Shown: in pieces, positions 11,316-20,784 of the stretch
Layout of the letters: each line of letters opens with the position of its first letter
How positions within the stretch are numbered: position 1 is the stretch's first letter
Assembly (NCBI GenBank): GCA_963576735.1
Contig: OY755187.1
Span: 15,748,001 to 15,812,000, forward strand
Origin: Bedellia somnulentella
Lineage: Eukaryota > Arthropoda > Insecta > Lepidoptera > Bedelliidae
Length of the DNA stretch: 64,000 nt
Reading direction: 5' to 3'
Position numbers and translations under genes: made by a program
The notes under the pieces: generated by a model
The model's database searches: none
The model's input: only the letters and a program-made list of their open reading frames with translations
What the model was told of the DNA's origin: nothing

Positions 11316-12334
11316 AAATAAAAAAATAAATAAATAAAAATGTTTATTTGATCAGGCATATGTACAGTACAGAATTGAACAGGGGTTCCCAAACTAGGCA
11401 AGCCTGTATTTTGGGAAACCAGTTGACAGTTTGTATTTACACTGTTAATTGAATTTAATTACACAAAATAGAGGAAAATTTAAGTTTAAAGGGAAGGAAA
11501 AATATTTACATGGAGGGTTATCGGGTTAGTTATGTAGGAAAACAAATTAATATATATATATATTAAAAATTATAATAATAATAATAAGAAGAAGAATATG
11601 TTATACCAATAAGTTATTATATGCAGGAATGTAGAATACTTTCTGTGTCATCGTAATTTGCGTCGAGCAGCCACCTAGACAGGTTTAATTTAACTTGGTA
11701 GGTGGGGTCGTTTTTGTTAATAATACCTTTATGTGCCATTTTATTGTAAATTGTTATAAAAGCCGACAAGCCGTTTTGTCTAGCAAAAGTAGTCTTTACC
11801 GCGGGAACCACTATCTGGTAGACCCGGGAAGACCTAAGGAGGTTCAGTTCAGTAGAGGATGGAAGAGAATTATGCATTGAGACGCAAACCTGCTGAATAT
11901 ACAACTGCCTCACTCTGAGGACTGATGCCTCTTTATATAGAAGGTCCGTGGGGTAACTAAAGGGTTTTTTCAGCATGACTTTAAGTAGAGCGCGCTGGGA
12001 TCTTTCTAGTCCTATCATAAATGTTTTTGCTGCCCCTCCCCATATTTCAATGCAATATGTGAGAAGGGATTGGCACAAAGCGAAATACACTGTCCGCAGG
12101 ACCTTAAAATCTGCAGCGCCTCTGAGAAGTGACATGACCCCTATAAGTCTACGAACTCTCTTCGACAGGTTGAGTACATGCATTTCGTAACTAAGTCGCT
12201 CGTCGAGTATCAGACCCAGGTACTTGGCGTGGGGAGACCTTTTTATAACATTGCAGTTGCACAATCGGGGAGCTTCAGGAATCGCACCACACTTGTGCAT
12301 TTTTAAGATATCAAGAGACGGGGGTTTTGAGGTG
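11316..12334 (-). mobile_element. 5'-truncated LINE nested in Helitron
   Basis: Flanked by the direct repeat AGAT (11312..11315 and 12335..12338). The intact Helitron at 44998 reads straight across this point (CTAGATGGCGCCAGTAG). On the minus strand the LINE ends in an (ATTT)n tail at 11316..11340 and is truncated at 12334. Confidence 0.8.
11617..12333 (-). CDS. LINE reverse transcriptase, C-terminal part
   Basis: About 238 codons are open from the truncation point to the stop. The protein holds the post-catalytic part of a non-LTR reverse transcriptase: a KYLGLILDERLS motif followed by the thumb-region signature ALCQSLLTYCIEIWGGAAK and ERSQRALLKVM. The catalytic FADD box and the endonuclease are missing through 5' truncation, so it cannot be active. 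It is the same clade as the LINEs at 37369 and 32139. I place it in the jockey/CR1 group, with the exact clade uncertain. The open frame lacks stops, which suggests a fairly young insertion. Confidence 0.8.
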   Translation of the reverse strand, partial: TSKPPSLDILKMHKCGAIPEAPRLCNCNVIKRSPHAKYLGLILDERLSYEMHVLNLSKRVRRLIGVMSLLRGAADFKVLRTVYFALCQSLLTYCIEIWGGAAKTFMIGLERSQRALLKVMLKKPFSYPTDLLYKEASVLRVRQLYIQQVCVSMHNSLPSSTELNLLRSSRVYQIVVPAVKTTFARQNGLSAFITIYNKMAHKGIINKNDPTYQVKLNLSRWLLDANYDDTESILHSCI

Positions 12335-12595
12335 AGATGACGCCAGTAGTTGCAAAACTTAAGATTTTTATGAATACTTCATAGAGTTTTACTTAACTTC
12401 AACTCGACCTGAAATTTTGCTTAATAACGGAAATATTGAATCATTCAACAAAGCGCATTCAAATACACAAAGCTACACTGTTCAGGAGTGCTATAAATTC
12501 CGATAATTGAGCTTATTTCACAAAGCTTGAGCATTGATTGAAGAAACCTCAGATATTTAAAACACTACCCGTGCGAAGCTAGGCCGATCCACTAG

Positions 12596-12715
12596 TTACT
12601 AATAAATAAAGGAAAGCAAAATTTTTTCGACGGGGGCGTATACCCGAGGTCGCGGGTTCGATCCCCGCCTGTGTCGAAGTTTTTCTTTCCGTTATTTATC
12701 CTTTATTTATTAATA
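12596..12715 (+). mobile_element. SINE-D, part 2, with tRNA-like T arm
   Basis: TTACTAATAAATAAAGG resumes the SINE-D body. It is followed by GGGCGTATACCC and GCGGGTTCGATCCCCGC, a perfect 5-bp T stem. Inverted ATAAATAAAGGAAAG and CTTTCCGTTATTTAT sequences flank it, so the tRNA-like segment here sits inside a small palindrome. Confidence 0.6.
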
Positions 12716-12891
12716 TACTCGAGTATTTTGTATAAGTACAGCTCACTTTACTGTGATAAATTAACTAAGTCAATTCGTTGCAATTATATGCATTACCAAT
12801 CTCTAAACAAAATGTAGAATGATCGCTCCTACAAAAAATCGGACGTTTGTGGGCACCGTTACTCTTTTAACTTTGGAATTTCCCCTTTGTA

Positions 12892-13000
12892 AGAACGTTT
12901 TCTATCGGGTTTCCAAACGTCTTACGTAGCCGTCCTTTGCTGACAACACCATCCATATTGGCTCTTTCATCACTTTACTTACAACTATCTTCTCTATAAT
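12892..13000 (-). mobile_element. LINE-C coding remnant
   Basis: TTTCCAAACGTCTTACG, CCGTCCTTTGCTGACAACACC and TTGGCTCTTTCATCAC parallel the antisense of the LINE-C coding end at 17865..18221. Confidence 0.5.
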
Positions 13001-13550
13001 AATAGTTTTACAACTTACTACAAAGTCGAAAAGATCCATATTCAGGGGTTATTCATAAAATATATCAGTGGCTTACTTTTTACACGACATACTGTCTCTC
13101 AGGTGATTCAGGTTACGGAGGAAATTTTTCTAAGATCTTTACAGAAATTTTAATATAAGCGTTTTTCCTAAATAGTATGATATATAAATAATAATATCAC
13201 ATATCATACCACACAAAACTTATTTTCAATTATCAACAAATAGAAAGTGGAAAATAAAGTTTATAAATTGAAAAATGACGCGGCTCTGCGGCTAAACGTC
13301 ACGGGATCATGACAAAATATCCGCCATTTTTCTCCGTGACGTTTTAGAGTCATCAATTGTGCATCACCTGCGAGGCTAGGGCGTGCCGTCATACAGCCAT
13401 TAGTTAGGTGCATATGCCGCGACCGCAGAGCAACGAGGTCTAATGCTCGCATATTAAAACTGCTTAGAATTTACACCTATTTATTTTGCTGTGTTCTATA
13501 AAATGCACAAACGTTTTAAAATAAAATAAGGTGTTTACTTCTTGTTAATG
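13001..13550. other. Unassigned sequence
   Basis: No gene supported. A GC-richer block at about 13275..13445 holds a 63-codon frame (13261..13452, minus) without a recognisable domain. Confidence 0.55.
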
Positions 13551-13720
13551 CAACCTTGATAGCTCAATGGGAAGAACACCACTTATGATTTTGGGAATAT
13601 TCAGTTTGATATTAGTCTCTTGTTAAGTCATATAGGTCCGTAGGCGTACGTAGTTGATTTATCAAGGTTCTTACCGATAAGTGAAAACATAGTAAGCAAA
13701 TCTAATTGGATGTGGTGTTC
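13551..13720 (+). mobile_element. SINE-A head, decayed
   Basis: CAACCTTGATAGCTCAATGGG and AGAACACCACTTATGA are a mutated tRNA-like head. The body is recognisable only to ATCAAGGTT. Confidence 0.55.
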
Positions 13721-13732
13721 TAAGTCATACGT

Positions 13733-13972
13733 ACACTTACTTACGGCTATAAATCCCTAGAAGAGGTAGCCGTAAGTAAGTGTATGTAGACCGGTAGACC
13801 TTCAAAATAAGAAATTAATCAGGAACTTTTGGAAGATGAGTGGGGAAAAAATTGTAAAATAAAGGTTTTTGATGGGTCTCCAAGCCCCAATTTCCCTAGC
13901 CGCCTGTAACGATTATCCACGGGAGGAAATGAGGTAATGCTATTCCAAGCCAACACTGCACAGCTAAGTCAT
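13733..13972 (-). mobile_element. SINE-B copy with internal rearrangement
   Basis: GGCTATAAATCCCTAGAAG is followed directly by a repeat of the tail (GTAAGTAAGTGTATG). The remainder, AGTGGGGAAAAAATTG to GCCAACACTGCACAGC, is normal. Confidence 0.65.
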
Positions 13973-14239
13973 GATGATGTAACAGTGTATTCCCATATAG
14001 TGTGGAGGGGCCCGTGCTCTATCTTGAGAATGCACTGCCCATAGAGAAACCAAACGTAGATCAGTACAAAAATTGTGAAAATATGTAATCCCTACACCCT
14101 GATTCGTTGATTCACTATTCTGACATTGGTTGGTCATACATTTGCTTCGCTCAAGTCAGAGGCAATGCACTCAACCACTAACGGATATTGATATTAATCG
14201 TTTCTTCTCTATTAAACTAAGTTCTCTATGGCACTGTCG

Positions 14240-14500
14240 AAGAATAGCATGGTTACTCTGATTACCTGTAGGGCAAGCACGAGCACTATTTTATCGACAC
14301 GATAACGGTTAGAATGAGATGGCAGTATACGATACTAAGTAAGTGCGTAAGAGATGGCTGCTTTATCGCACGCGATAACTAGTTTAAACACCGCTCGTGC
14401 TTGCCCTTCTGGTCACCGAAATAGCATGTAAATGGCAAATTAGTGTTAGTATAAATACTTTTGTCACCCTTTTGTGGATATACAGCGTGAACTTTGAGAT
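14240..14500 (+). mobile_element. SINE-A 3' half interrupted by MITE
   Basis: GTTACTCTGATTACCTG and, after the MITE, CTGGTCACC...ATTAGTATAAATACTT...GGATATACAGCGTGAA are SINE-A 3' sequence. Confidence 0.55.
14269..14407. mobile_element. Palindromic MITE, copy 1
   Basis: Terminal inverted repeats AGGGCAAGCACGAGC and GCTCGTGCTTGCCCT are perfect over 15 bp. A second copy with the same core (GTATACGATACTAAGTAAG) lies reversed at 17411..17544. Short flanks CCTG/TCTG suggest a 4-bp duplication. The superfamily is not identified. Confidence 0.7.
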
Positions 14501-14560
14501 TGAGTGTTTTGGTTATCATTGTGTGGAGGGTAGTAGGATAAAAGAGCACAGTTATATTTT

Positions 14561-14778
14561 ACATACATACATATACTCACGGCTATAAAACCCTAAAAGG
14601 GGTAGCCAGAGCTGAGAAATTAGAAATTCCTCAGCCACTTTTGGAAGTTGAGTAAGGAAAAGATGGCAGAACAAGGGTTGTTGGTGATGGGTCTCCAACC
14701 GCATCACCCAAAAATCCCTTAAAAAGACCCAATACCGTTAGTCGCCTCTTACGTACGTAAACCGACACTACACAGCTA
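14561..14778 (-). mobile_element. SINE-B copy, short internal deletion
   Basis: Reads from the reversed TATG tail through CTCACGGCTATAAAACCC to CGACACTACACAGC. It lacks the CCCACCGGAAGAAATGGGG block. Confidence 0.75.
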
Positions 14779-14829
14779 CGAAGCTACATTTTAAAAGAAC
14801 AAAAATGTGCCGAATTTGATAACTTCTAT

Positions 14830-14995
14830 GTTCGAGTAGATAGGGAACTAGATTCTCGGTCCGGAGATTGTGGATTCCATCCCCGCCAATAGCATCATTC
14901 TTGTGATGAGCATAAATTATTGTTTCTTAGTCATGGATGTTATTTATATGGTAGTAAATGTATCCTTAGGTTAGTATCCGTAAAAGAATATCATT
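14830..14995 (+). mobile_element. SINE-E copy (tRNA-like)
   Basis: GAGTAGATAGGGAACTAG, TCTCGGTCCGGAG and TTCCATCCCCGCC form a decayed tRNA-like head. The body GTGATGAGCATAAATTATTG is shared with the copy at 37059. Confidence 0.6.
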
Positions 14996-15460
14996 AATTT
15001 GTACTTAGTTTGGGGCTAACTTGATCTGTGCAATATATGTCTGTTGTAACTCCTATAATAACTGAATGAATTATCATAAATCAAACCGTTTACAAACTTC
15101 AGCCATTTTGGTAAAAAATCTGCAATGAAAGATAATTTCAAACAAACAATGAACATTTTACACGAGTAATTTTTTCCGCTCTAACAAACATAGAATTTCA
15201 ATTGCCTTACAAGTATAGTAAAACGAGGAAGTATGAATTTAAAACCAGCGTACGTGGGAGATACGTGAAGGAAGAAATAACGAGGCAACAATAAAATATA
15301 TATTTTTTTACTAACAATATACGCGATCCATACACAGAATGGTATAAAATTTGTCGGTATTCGAGTACGGGAAAATGAATAGAGTCGTAGAAAATCATTG
15401 CCTAATATTTAATTTAATACAGTTCGTTATGTTAGTGAGGTTTAATACTATAAGTATAGC
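14996..15460. other. Unassigned AT-rich sequence
   Basis: No gene or recognised repeat. Confidence 0.55.
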
Positions 15461-15697
15461 ACATACATACTCAAATTACATATATAATCGCGGCCGTAAA
15501 TCCCAAAAAGGAGTAGCCAGAGCTGCAGAGCTAGAAACTCTTCAGCCACAGCCAGGAGAAAAAGTTAGAAATAAAGTATTGTTGGTGATGGGTCTCCAAC
15601 CAAATCGCCCCAAAACCACTTCAAAAAGCCCCATACCCTTACGCCTTTTACGGTATCCATGGGATTAAAGGTATTGTAACATTCTAAGCTGGCACAC
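15461..15697 (-). mobile_element. SINE-B (B2 subfamily)
   Basis: AAATCCCAAAAAGGAGTAGCC, GAGCTAGAAACTCTTCAGCC, CCATACCCTTACGCC and TAACATTCTAAGCTGGCAC mark the B2 subfamily. Confidence 0.75.
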
Positions 15698-15943
15698 ATA
15701 CACACACATAGATATACTAACGGCTATAAATCCCTGGAAGGGGAAGCCAGAGCTAAAGAAATAGATATTTCTCAGCCACTTTTGGAAGTTACGTGGGGAA
15801 AAGATGGTAAAAACAAGGTTGTTGGTGATGGGTCTCAAACCACATCGCCCAAAAATGCCCTAAACTCAATACCGTTAATAGCCTTTTACGTACACCCACC
15901 GGAAGGAATGGGGAAGTGCTATTCTAAGCCGACACTAAACAGC
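15698..15943 (-). mobile_element. SINE-B (B1 subfamily), in tandem with a B2 copy
   Basis: AAATCCCTGGAAGGGGAAGCC, CCACCGGAAGGAATGGGG and CCGACACTAAACAGC mark subfamily B1. It directly follows a B2 copy in the same orientation, so B1 probably inserted at or beside the B2 5' end. Confidence 0.75.
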
Positions 15944-16195
15944 AAAGTTCTAAGCTGGCACTACATGGATTATCAGTATAGTATAGTGCGTCAAACATTG
16001 CATAGATGAGAAGTAGGTTCCATTATTATTCAGCGTCACCTAAATACCAATGGAAATGGTTATGATTGGAATTTCTATTAAATATCTAATCTGTAACAAT
16101 AAGTTCTCTTAATGAACCAAGGTAACCTACATAACCTCAGAAGCGCACATTGCACATAGAACCGAAGGCCATTATGGTTTCAAGGTTCTGGGGAG

Positions 16196-16350
16196 GCGGC
16201 CACGTATGAAACGATGCAGTGAGGTCAAACCAGAACTAGCTGATAGGTGCTGGAAGCTGACAGATGAGTATAAAACAGAACCAGTCTTTAAGGAATTCTC
16301 TAGAGGCGGCCTATGTCCGGCAGTAGATATTTCCTGACTGATATGATGAT
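16196..16350 (+). mobile_element. RTE-like LINE 3' remnant
   Basis: GGCGGCCTATGTCCGGCAGTAG and GATGATGATGA-like ends are typical of decayed RTE LINE 3' coding ends in insects. Weak. Confidence 0.4.
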
Positions 16351-16426
16351 GAAAAAAACGTTTACGTTATACATACGAACAACACTCAAGACATACATAA
16401 TAAGTAACAACAAAACTTATTAATAT

Positions 16427-16796
16427 TAGCGACATGATAGTCCAGTGGGTAGAACACCCGCCCGAAAACAGAAGGGCGTGAGTTCCAATCCTGGGTCGGG
16501 CCTACACAAATTTGTCTTTTCTAAAGTCATATGTGTGGTTTATTTATCATGGTTGTTAACGGTGAGGGAAAACATCGTGAGGAAACCCACATGGCTGAGT
16601 TGTACTTAGTCATGTGACAGTGTATTCGTACAAAACGGAGATAGGCCTGCCCCCTATCACGTGAGTACACTGTCTAAGCAAAACGTGGGTACCTTCTCTG
16701 GACACTAGATGGCGCTGCCATGTGAGTTCAGAAGTATTGGTACCTCTGCCAACCCCTTCGGGGATAAACGGCGTGAACGTTTATGTTATGTTATGT
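16427..16796 (+). mobile_element. SINE-A, full length with 15-bp target duplication
   Basis: The 370-bp copy is flanked by AAAACTTATTAATAT at 16412..16426 and 16797..16811. The head reads GATAGTCCAGTGGGTAG with CCGAAAACAGAAGGGCG in the anticodon region, a subfamily also seen at 31963 and 50769. It ends GGCGTGAACGTTTATG plus TTATG units. It is the best reference copy of the family in this window. Confidence 0.9.
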
Positions 16797-16811
16797 AAAA
16801 CTTATTAATAT

Positions 16812-17337
16812 GCTTATATTAGCTTCACCTTTATGTGTGTACGCTTTTTTATGATTTTCATATAATATAAGAATTTTTTTCACTTTTTAGATAAATGTGC
16901 TTCAAAAGTGTGTTTCTCAATTTTTTTTATAATTTATACCTTTTAATTAAATTATTTTTTATGTTATGAGTTCTCTATTCCTTTCTTTATTCTACGAGAT
17001 ACTAAACCCGCGGTTTTACGAAGAACAACAAAGCTGTAGAGTTGATCATAAAATGCGTGCCCGAGTTCTCGCAATTCCAATAACCCGTACGTTTTCAGTA
17101 TTTCAGTTGAATGTATGCGACAGTCTCCTTCGTAATAGAATACATACGTTAGCTATAAATCTGGTTATTTATCTATACGTGGTTTTCGCCTTGCTTCACT
17201 TGCTAATGAACTATCATTCTTTGGTACACATGATTAAAGTCGTGTAAACCGAATAATGAAAATGTTTGTATTAAAAAAATTACAAACAATTATTCTATGT
17301 TGTGTTTCAAGGTATACTCAAAACTTAAGTTAAAGCA
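16812..17337. other. Unassigned AT-rich sequence
   Basis: A 93-codon frame (16966..17247, plus) has no domain I recognise and no partner, so I do not call it a gene. Confidence 0.55.
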
Positions 17338-17610
17338 TTCACGCCGATTATCCCCGAAGGCGTAGGCAGAGGTATTTATACTTCTCAACATCACGTGACA
17401 TCGTCACCTGCATAGCAAGTACGAGCGACCTTTTAATATCGCGTGGTATAAAACAACCATCTCTTACGCACTTACTTAGCATCGTATACTGTCATCTCAT
17501 TATAACCGGTATCGTGTCAATAAAATAGCGCTCTTACAAGGCCTCCTGGTGTTCAGAGTACCCACGGCCTACCTACTATCACGTGAGTACACAGTCCAAG
17601 CAAACGTGAT
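17338..17610 (-). mobile_element. SINE-A 3' half interrupted by MITE
   Basis: ACGCCGATTATCCCCGAAGG to CATCGTCACCTG, then the MITE, then CCTGGTGTTCAGAGTACC onward, is reversed SINE-A split at its CACCAGGTG site. Confidence 0.75.
17411..17544. mobile_element. Palindromic MITE, copy 2
   Basis: 134 bp, reversed relative to 14269..14407, sharing TCTTACGCACTTACTTAG and GTATCGTGTCAATAAAATAG. It is flanked by direct CCTG at 17407..17410 and 17545..17548. The terminal repeats are more decayed than in copy 1. Confidence 0.7.
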
Positions 17611-17844
17611 TACCGTTTCAATTAAAGAGAACCAGTCTCTTATGCAGATAAACTTAGGTTTCAACTTCGAGTTGGGACAACACTAATGACCACACTATAG
17701 TCATATTCGTTTGTATAATTAATTTATTATAGCTTTTAACGGTGATGCAAAACATCCTTGTCAATAATACAGCAGACAGAATCTTTTTCACTGTAAGTTA
17801 TTATAAAATAAAAATACTTAGATCACATTTATACTTACATACAT

Positions 17845-18225
17845 ACATACATATACTCACGCCATTAATTCCCATTGGGGTAGGCAGAGACTATCGATCG
17901 CCACTTCGTACGATCCTGACAAACCTCTCTAGCTTCGTTTACATCCATCAATCTTTTCATACATGCTCTTTTATTCTTCATACTTCGGAAGCCAGCCTTT
18001 TTGAGCACACTCTCAATTTGGTCCAAGTGTGTTCTCCGTGGTCGTCCTCTACTAACATTACCATCCACACTAGCTCTATAGATCCCTTTTACCAATTTTC
18101 TATCATCCATCCTCTCTATGTGCCCAAACCATCTCAACATTCCTTTTTCTATCTTTCTTACAATATCATCTTTCACACCACACTTTTCACAAATAACGCT
18201 ATTACTCACTCGGTCACACAATCTA
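17845..18225 (-). mobile_element. LINE-C 3' end, longest copy
   Basis: On the minus strand the coding end is followed after the stop by GGCGTGAGTATATGTATG and TATG repeats. This is the reference copy for the 3' module shared with SINE-A and SINE-B. Confidence 0.75.
17865..18221 (-). pseudogene. LINE-C polyprotein, C-terminal fragment
   Basis: About 118 codons. The protein has the C-terminal segment that follows the RT in several insect LINEs: MLRWFGHIERMDD, then VSRGRPRRTHLDQIE, then EAREVCQDRTKWRS and a short tail. I recognise the FGH.ERM and RGRPRR motifs as LINE C-terminal features but cannot fix the clade. It contains no RT active site and is 5'-truncated, so it is a remnant. The stop sits just before the 3' tail module, so the coding region reaches almost to the end of the element. 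Confidence 0.7.
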
Positions 18226-18346
18226 ATTTATACTTAAAAAATAATAATCTTATTGGCATCAGCTCTCTGTTCCCCATCACTCGTCCTGTTATTGCTTAAC
18301 CTAAGCTACCATTATAAATTCCATTATTAGATCTCTCTAATTAAAT

Positions 18347-18592
18347 ACATACATGTACTCACGGCTATAAATCCCTAGAAGGGGTAACCAGAGCTAAGGA
18401 TTTAGAAATTCTTCAGCCACTTTTGGGAAGTTTAGTGGGGAGAAGATGGTTAAATAAAGGTGGTTGGTGATGGGTCTCCAACCGCATCGCTCAAAAATCC
18501 CTTAAAATCCCCAATTCCGTTAGTCGCCTCTTACGTGAACCCACCGGAAGAAATGGAGTACTGCTATTCTAATCCAACACTACACAGCAGCA
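18347..18592 (-). mobile_element. SINE-B (B1) with target duplication
   Basis: Complete copy flanked by AATTAAAT at 18339..18346 and 18593..18600. Confidence 0.8.
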
Positions 18593-18600
18593 AATTAAAT

Positions 18601-19020
18601 GAAAGAATTAAATAAAAAAATCCTATTTTCCATGTAACATTCACGTTTCTGCTAAAACCCTTGTATATACAATTATTGGATATTGGATATCCATTAGGCA
18701 GTTTTGGGAATTCTAGTTATGGTTTTAATTAGATAAACGCAGATTTAACTAAACATAGGGAGCCAGATCAATCGAACTGTATCAACTTTGATTCACCCTA
18801 CTGTAATAGTTCTTGGTAACACAATGTCTTAATACATTGTAGTGGGAGTAACACTATATCTAAACATGCGTGGTTATACGAGTAAATTAGATCTCAACTT
18901 GAAAATATTTCATGTCTAACGTTGTCACAGAGTCAGATCAATGAAAAATTATGAACAAATGAGAAAGATAGTTACTTTGCTAACGGATTCTCACATATGA
19001 TATTTTATTATTTATATTGT
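18601..19020. other. Unassigned AT-rich sequence
   Basis: No gene or recognised repeat. Confidence 0.55.
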
Positions 19021-19034
19021 GATATCGTCGGTAA

Positions 19035-19291
19035 ATACATATACTCACAGCTATGTTACCCAAAAAAGGGAAGCCAGAGCTTCAGAGCTAGAAACTCCTC
19101 AGCCACATTTGGAAGTTGATAGGGGAAAATATGGTAAAAATAAATTATCATTGGTGATGGGTCTTCAACCGTATCACCCAAATACTCTCAAAAAAAGCCC
19201 CATACCCTTAGTCGCCTTTAACGACACCCGTGGGAAGAAAGGAGTAGTGACATTCTAAGCGAGGTCTACACGAAAGAAAGAAAGGAAGAAT
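19035..19291 (-). mobile_element. SINE-B (B2) with 14-bp target duplication
   Basis: Flanked by GATATCGTCGGTAA at 19021..19034 and 19292..19305. The B2 hallmarks are GAGCTAGAAACTCCTCAGCC and ACACCCGTGGGAAGAAAGG. Its 5' side carries an extra GAAA-rich stretch at about 19268..19289, included within the duplication. Confidence 0.85.
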
Positions 19292-19380
19292 GATATCGTC
19301 GGTAAGAATGAGATAAACACACTTCCTATCACACCCTGGTCTTGCAATAAAAATCATGCAATACATTGCCTCAAGCTATA

Positions 19381-19465
19381 GAAGTTTGTCGGGATCCTAC
19401 AAAGTGGATAGCCTCTGCCTACCCCAACGAAAACTGGTGACGTGGGTAAATGTATAAATGCATTG
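19381..19465 (+). mobile_element. LINE-C 3' end fragment
   Basis: GTTTGTCGGGATCCTACAAAG, CCTCTGCCTACCCCAACG and GACGTGGGTAAATG are a decayed LINE-C 3' end. Confidence 0.5.
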
Positions 19466-20074
19466 CCTTTATTCCATTTAATTAATATGTATTTTTATAT
19501 TTTAACATGTGATAAAACATACTACGCTGATGTATGTATTGCCTGAATTTCATTTAACTACATTTTTTTATATTTCCAATTATGTAACAAAATAAACCAC
19601 GCGGATTTGCGTTGCACTGCAAAAATTGATCATACATAATGTACGTATATTTCAATTTCAATGTCATTTGAAGTTCATAGTTGCCACACAATGTAATGAA
19701 ATTAATGTGAAAAATAATCTCGAAAATCTCAAATCCAATGCGCAATCCATACCAAATAAATCATTCGCGGCGTCACATCACATTACTGACAGTCCATTAG
19801 ACAATATTATTTACCATGGCAACACTATACGTGAAATCAATTTCCCGAAAAGACACGAAACTCATTTCCCGGCTAAAGTCGCGTTTGTCCATCAATATTG
19901 ACCATATTGATTGAGAATTGAGGAAATGTGCGGTGAATGAATTGTCCTCTGCATTTGTGCTTTTACACTGAATGATTCGCAAACGAGATAGGCTCGGCCC
20001 AATATGTACCAGTGGATTTGTATATTCATAGAGGTAGAGGTAGCTGAATGAAACATGGAATATTAAACAGAATA
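19466..20074. other. Unassigned, with an imperfect 75-bp duplication
   Basis: Two adjacent stretches, about 19463..19535 and 19536..19612, share the order CATTGCCT, CATTTAA, TTTTTATAT and ACAAAATAAACCAC/ATAAAACATACTAC, suggesting an old tandem duplication. No gene is supported. Confidence 0.4.
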
Positions 20075-20290
20075 CATACATATGCTCACGGTTACAAGTC
20101 GTAAAAAAGAATAACCATAGCTTCAAAATTAGATTTTTTTGCCACTTTTGGAAATTAAGTGGGGAAAAGATTATAATATTTTTTTTTACTATTTTAAATG
20201 TTGTAACTTATGAAGCCCCAATCCCTAAGTCATCTTTTGTGTCTCAGGGCAAATTTGATTTCTGCTATTCTGAGCCATACATTTCACACC
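20075..20290 (-). mobile_element. SINE-B, strongly diverged
   Basis: CATACATATGCTCACGG, CCACTTTTGGAAATTAAGTG and GAAAAGAT persist. The 5' side is barely recognisable. Confidence 0.5.
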
Positions 20291-20784
20291 TAAAAATAAT
20301 AAATTCTTATCATAGGTCTTATGTTAGATTTTTATGACTTATATCTATACTTATAATTATAATAAATCTTTACAGAGGTAAATTCTGTACATGTAATATA
20401 TTTACAAAATAACTATCAGAAGGTGATTAGGGATCTATACTGATGCCAAAAATTTAATCAGTGAAATTTTTGTCTGTCTGTCTGTCGGTTTGTATGTTCC
20501 TTATGGATACAAAAACCACTCGACGGATTTTAACGAAACTTGGCACAATCATTCATCATACAGGCTACCTAGGCAGGTTATAGTAAAGTTTTTAGCAAAG
20601 TAGTGAAGGGGAATTTTGGGAAAACGGGAGAAGCTACTCCATTTTTTAAGCTTTCGTCGCGTGAGTGGCCTTAATGGTTAAAGTTACATAGAAATCATGT
20701 ATGACGGAAATATTTTACATAAAATTGTCTAAAAATTATTCCGCAATAGCATATGGCTATATTTAGAATAGGAAAGAAAACTCT

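Larger units (their letters stand above)
10695..12595 (+). mobile_element. Non-autonomous Helitron containing a LINE
   Basis: The element starts TCTTTACTTATAATAAATC after A and ends ACCCGTGCGAAGCTAGG...CACTAG before T, with a small hairpin ahead of the CTAG. A TC start, a CTRR end and insertion between A and T without duplication define Helitrons (knowledge). No Rep/helicase is present, so it is non-autonomous. The LINE at 11316..12334 interrupts it. Confidence 0.75.

Noticed and set aside
13261..13452. 63-codon frame in a GC-richer block
   Set aside because: No domain and too short. GC content alone is not evidence for a gene.
16966..17247. 93-codon plus-strand frame
   Set aside because: No motif, no context and no splice-consistent partner.
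17742..18299. 185-codon plus-strand frame
   Set aside because: It lies antisense to the LINE-C C-terminal coding remnant and shows no domain of its own.
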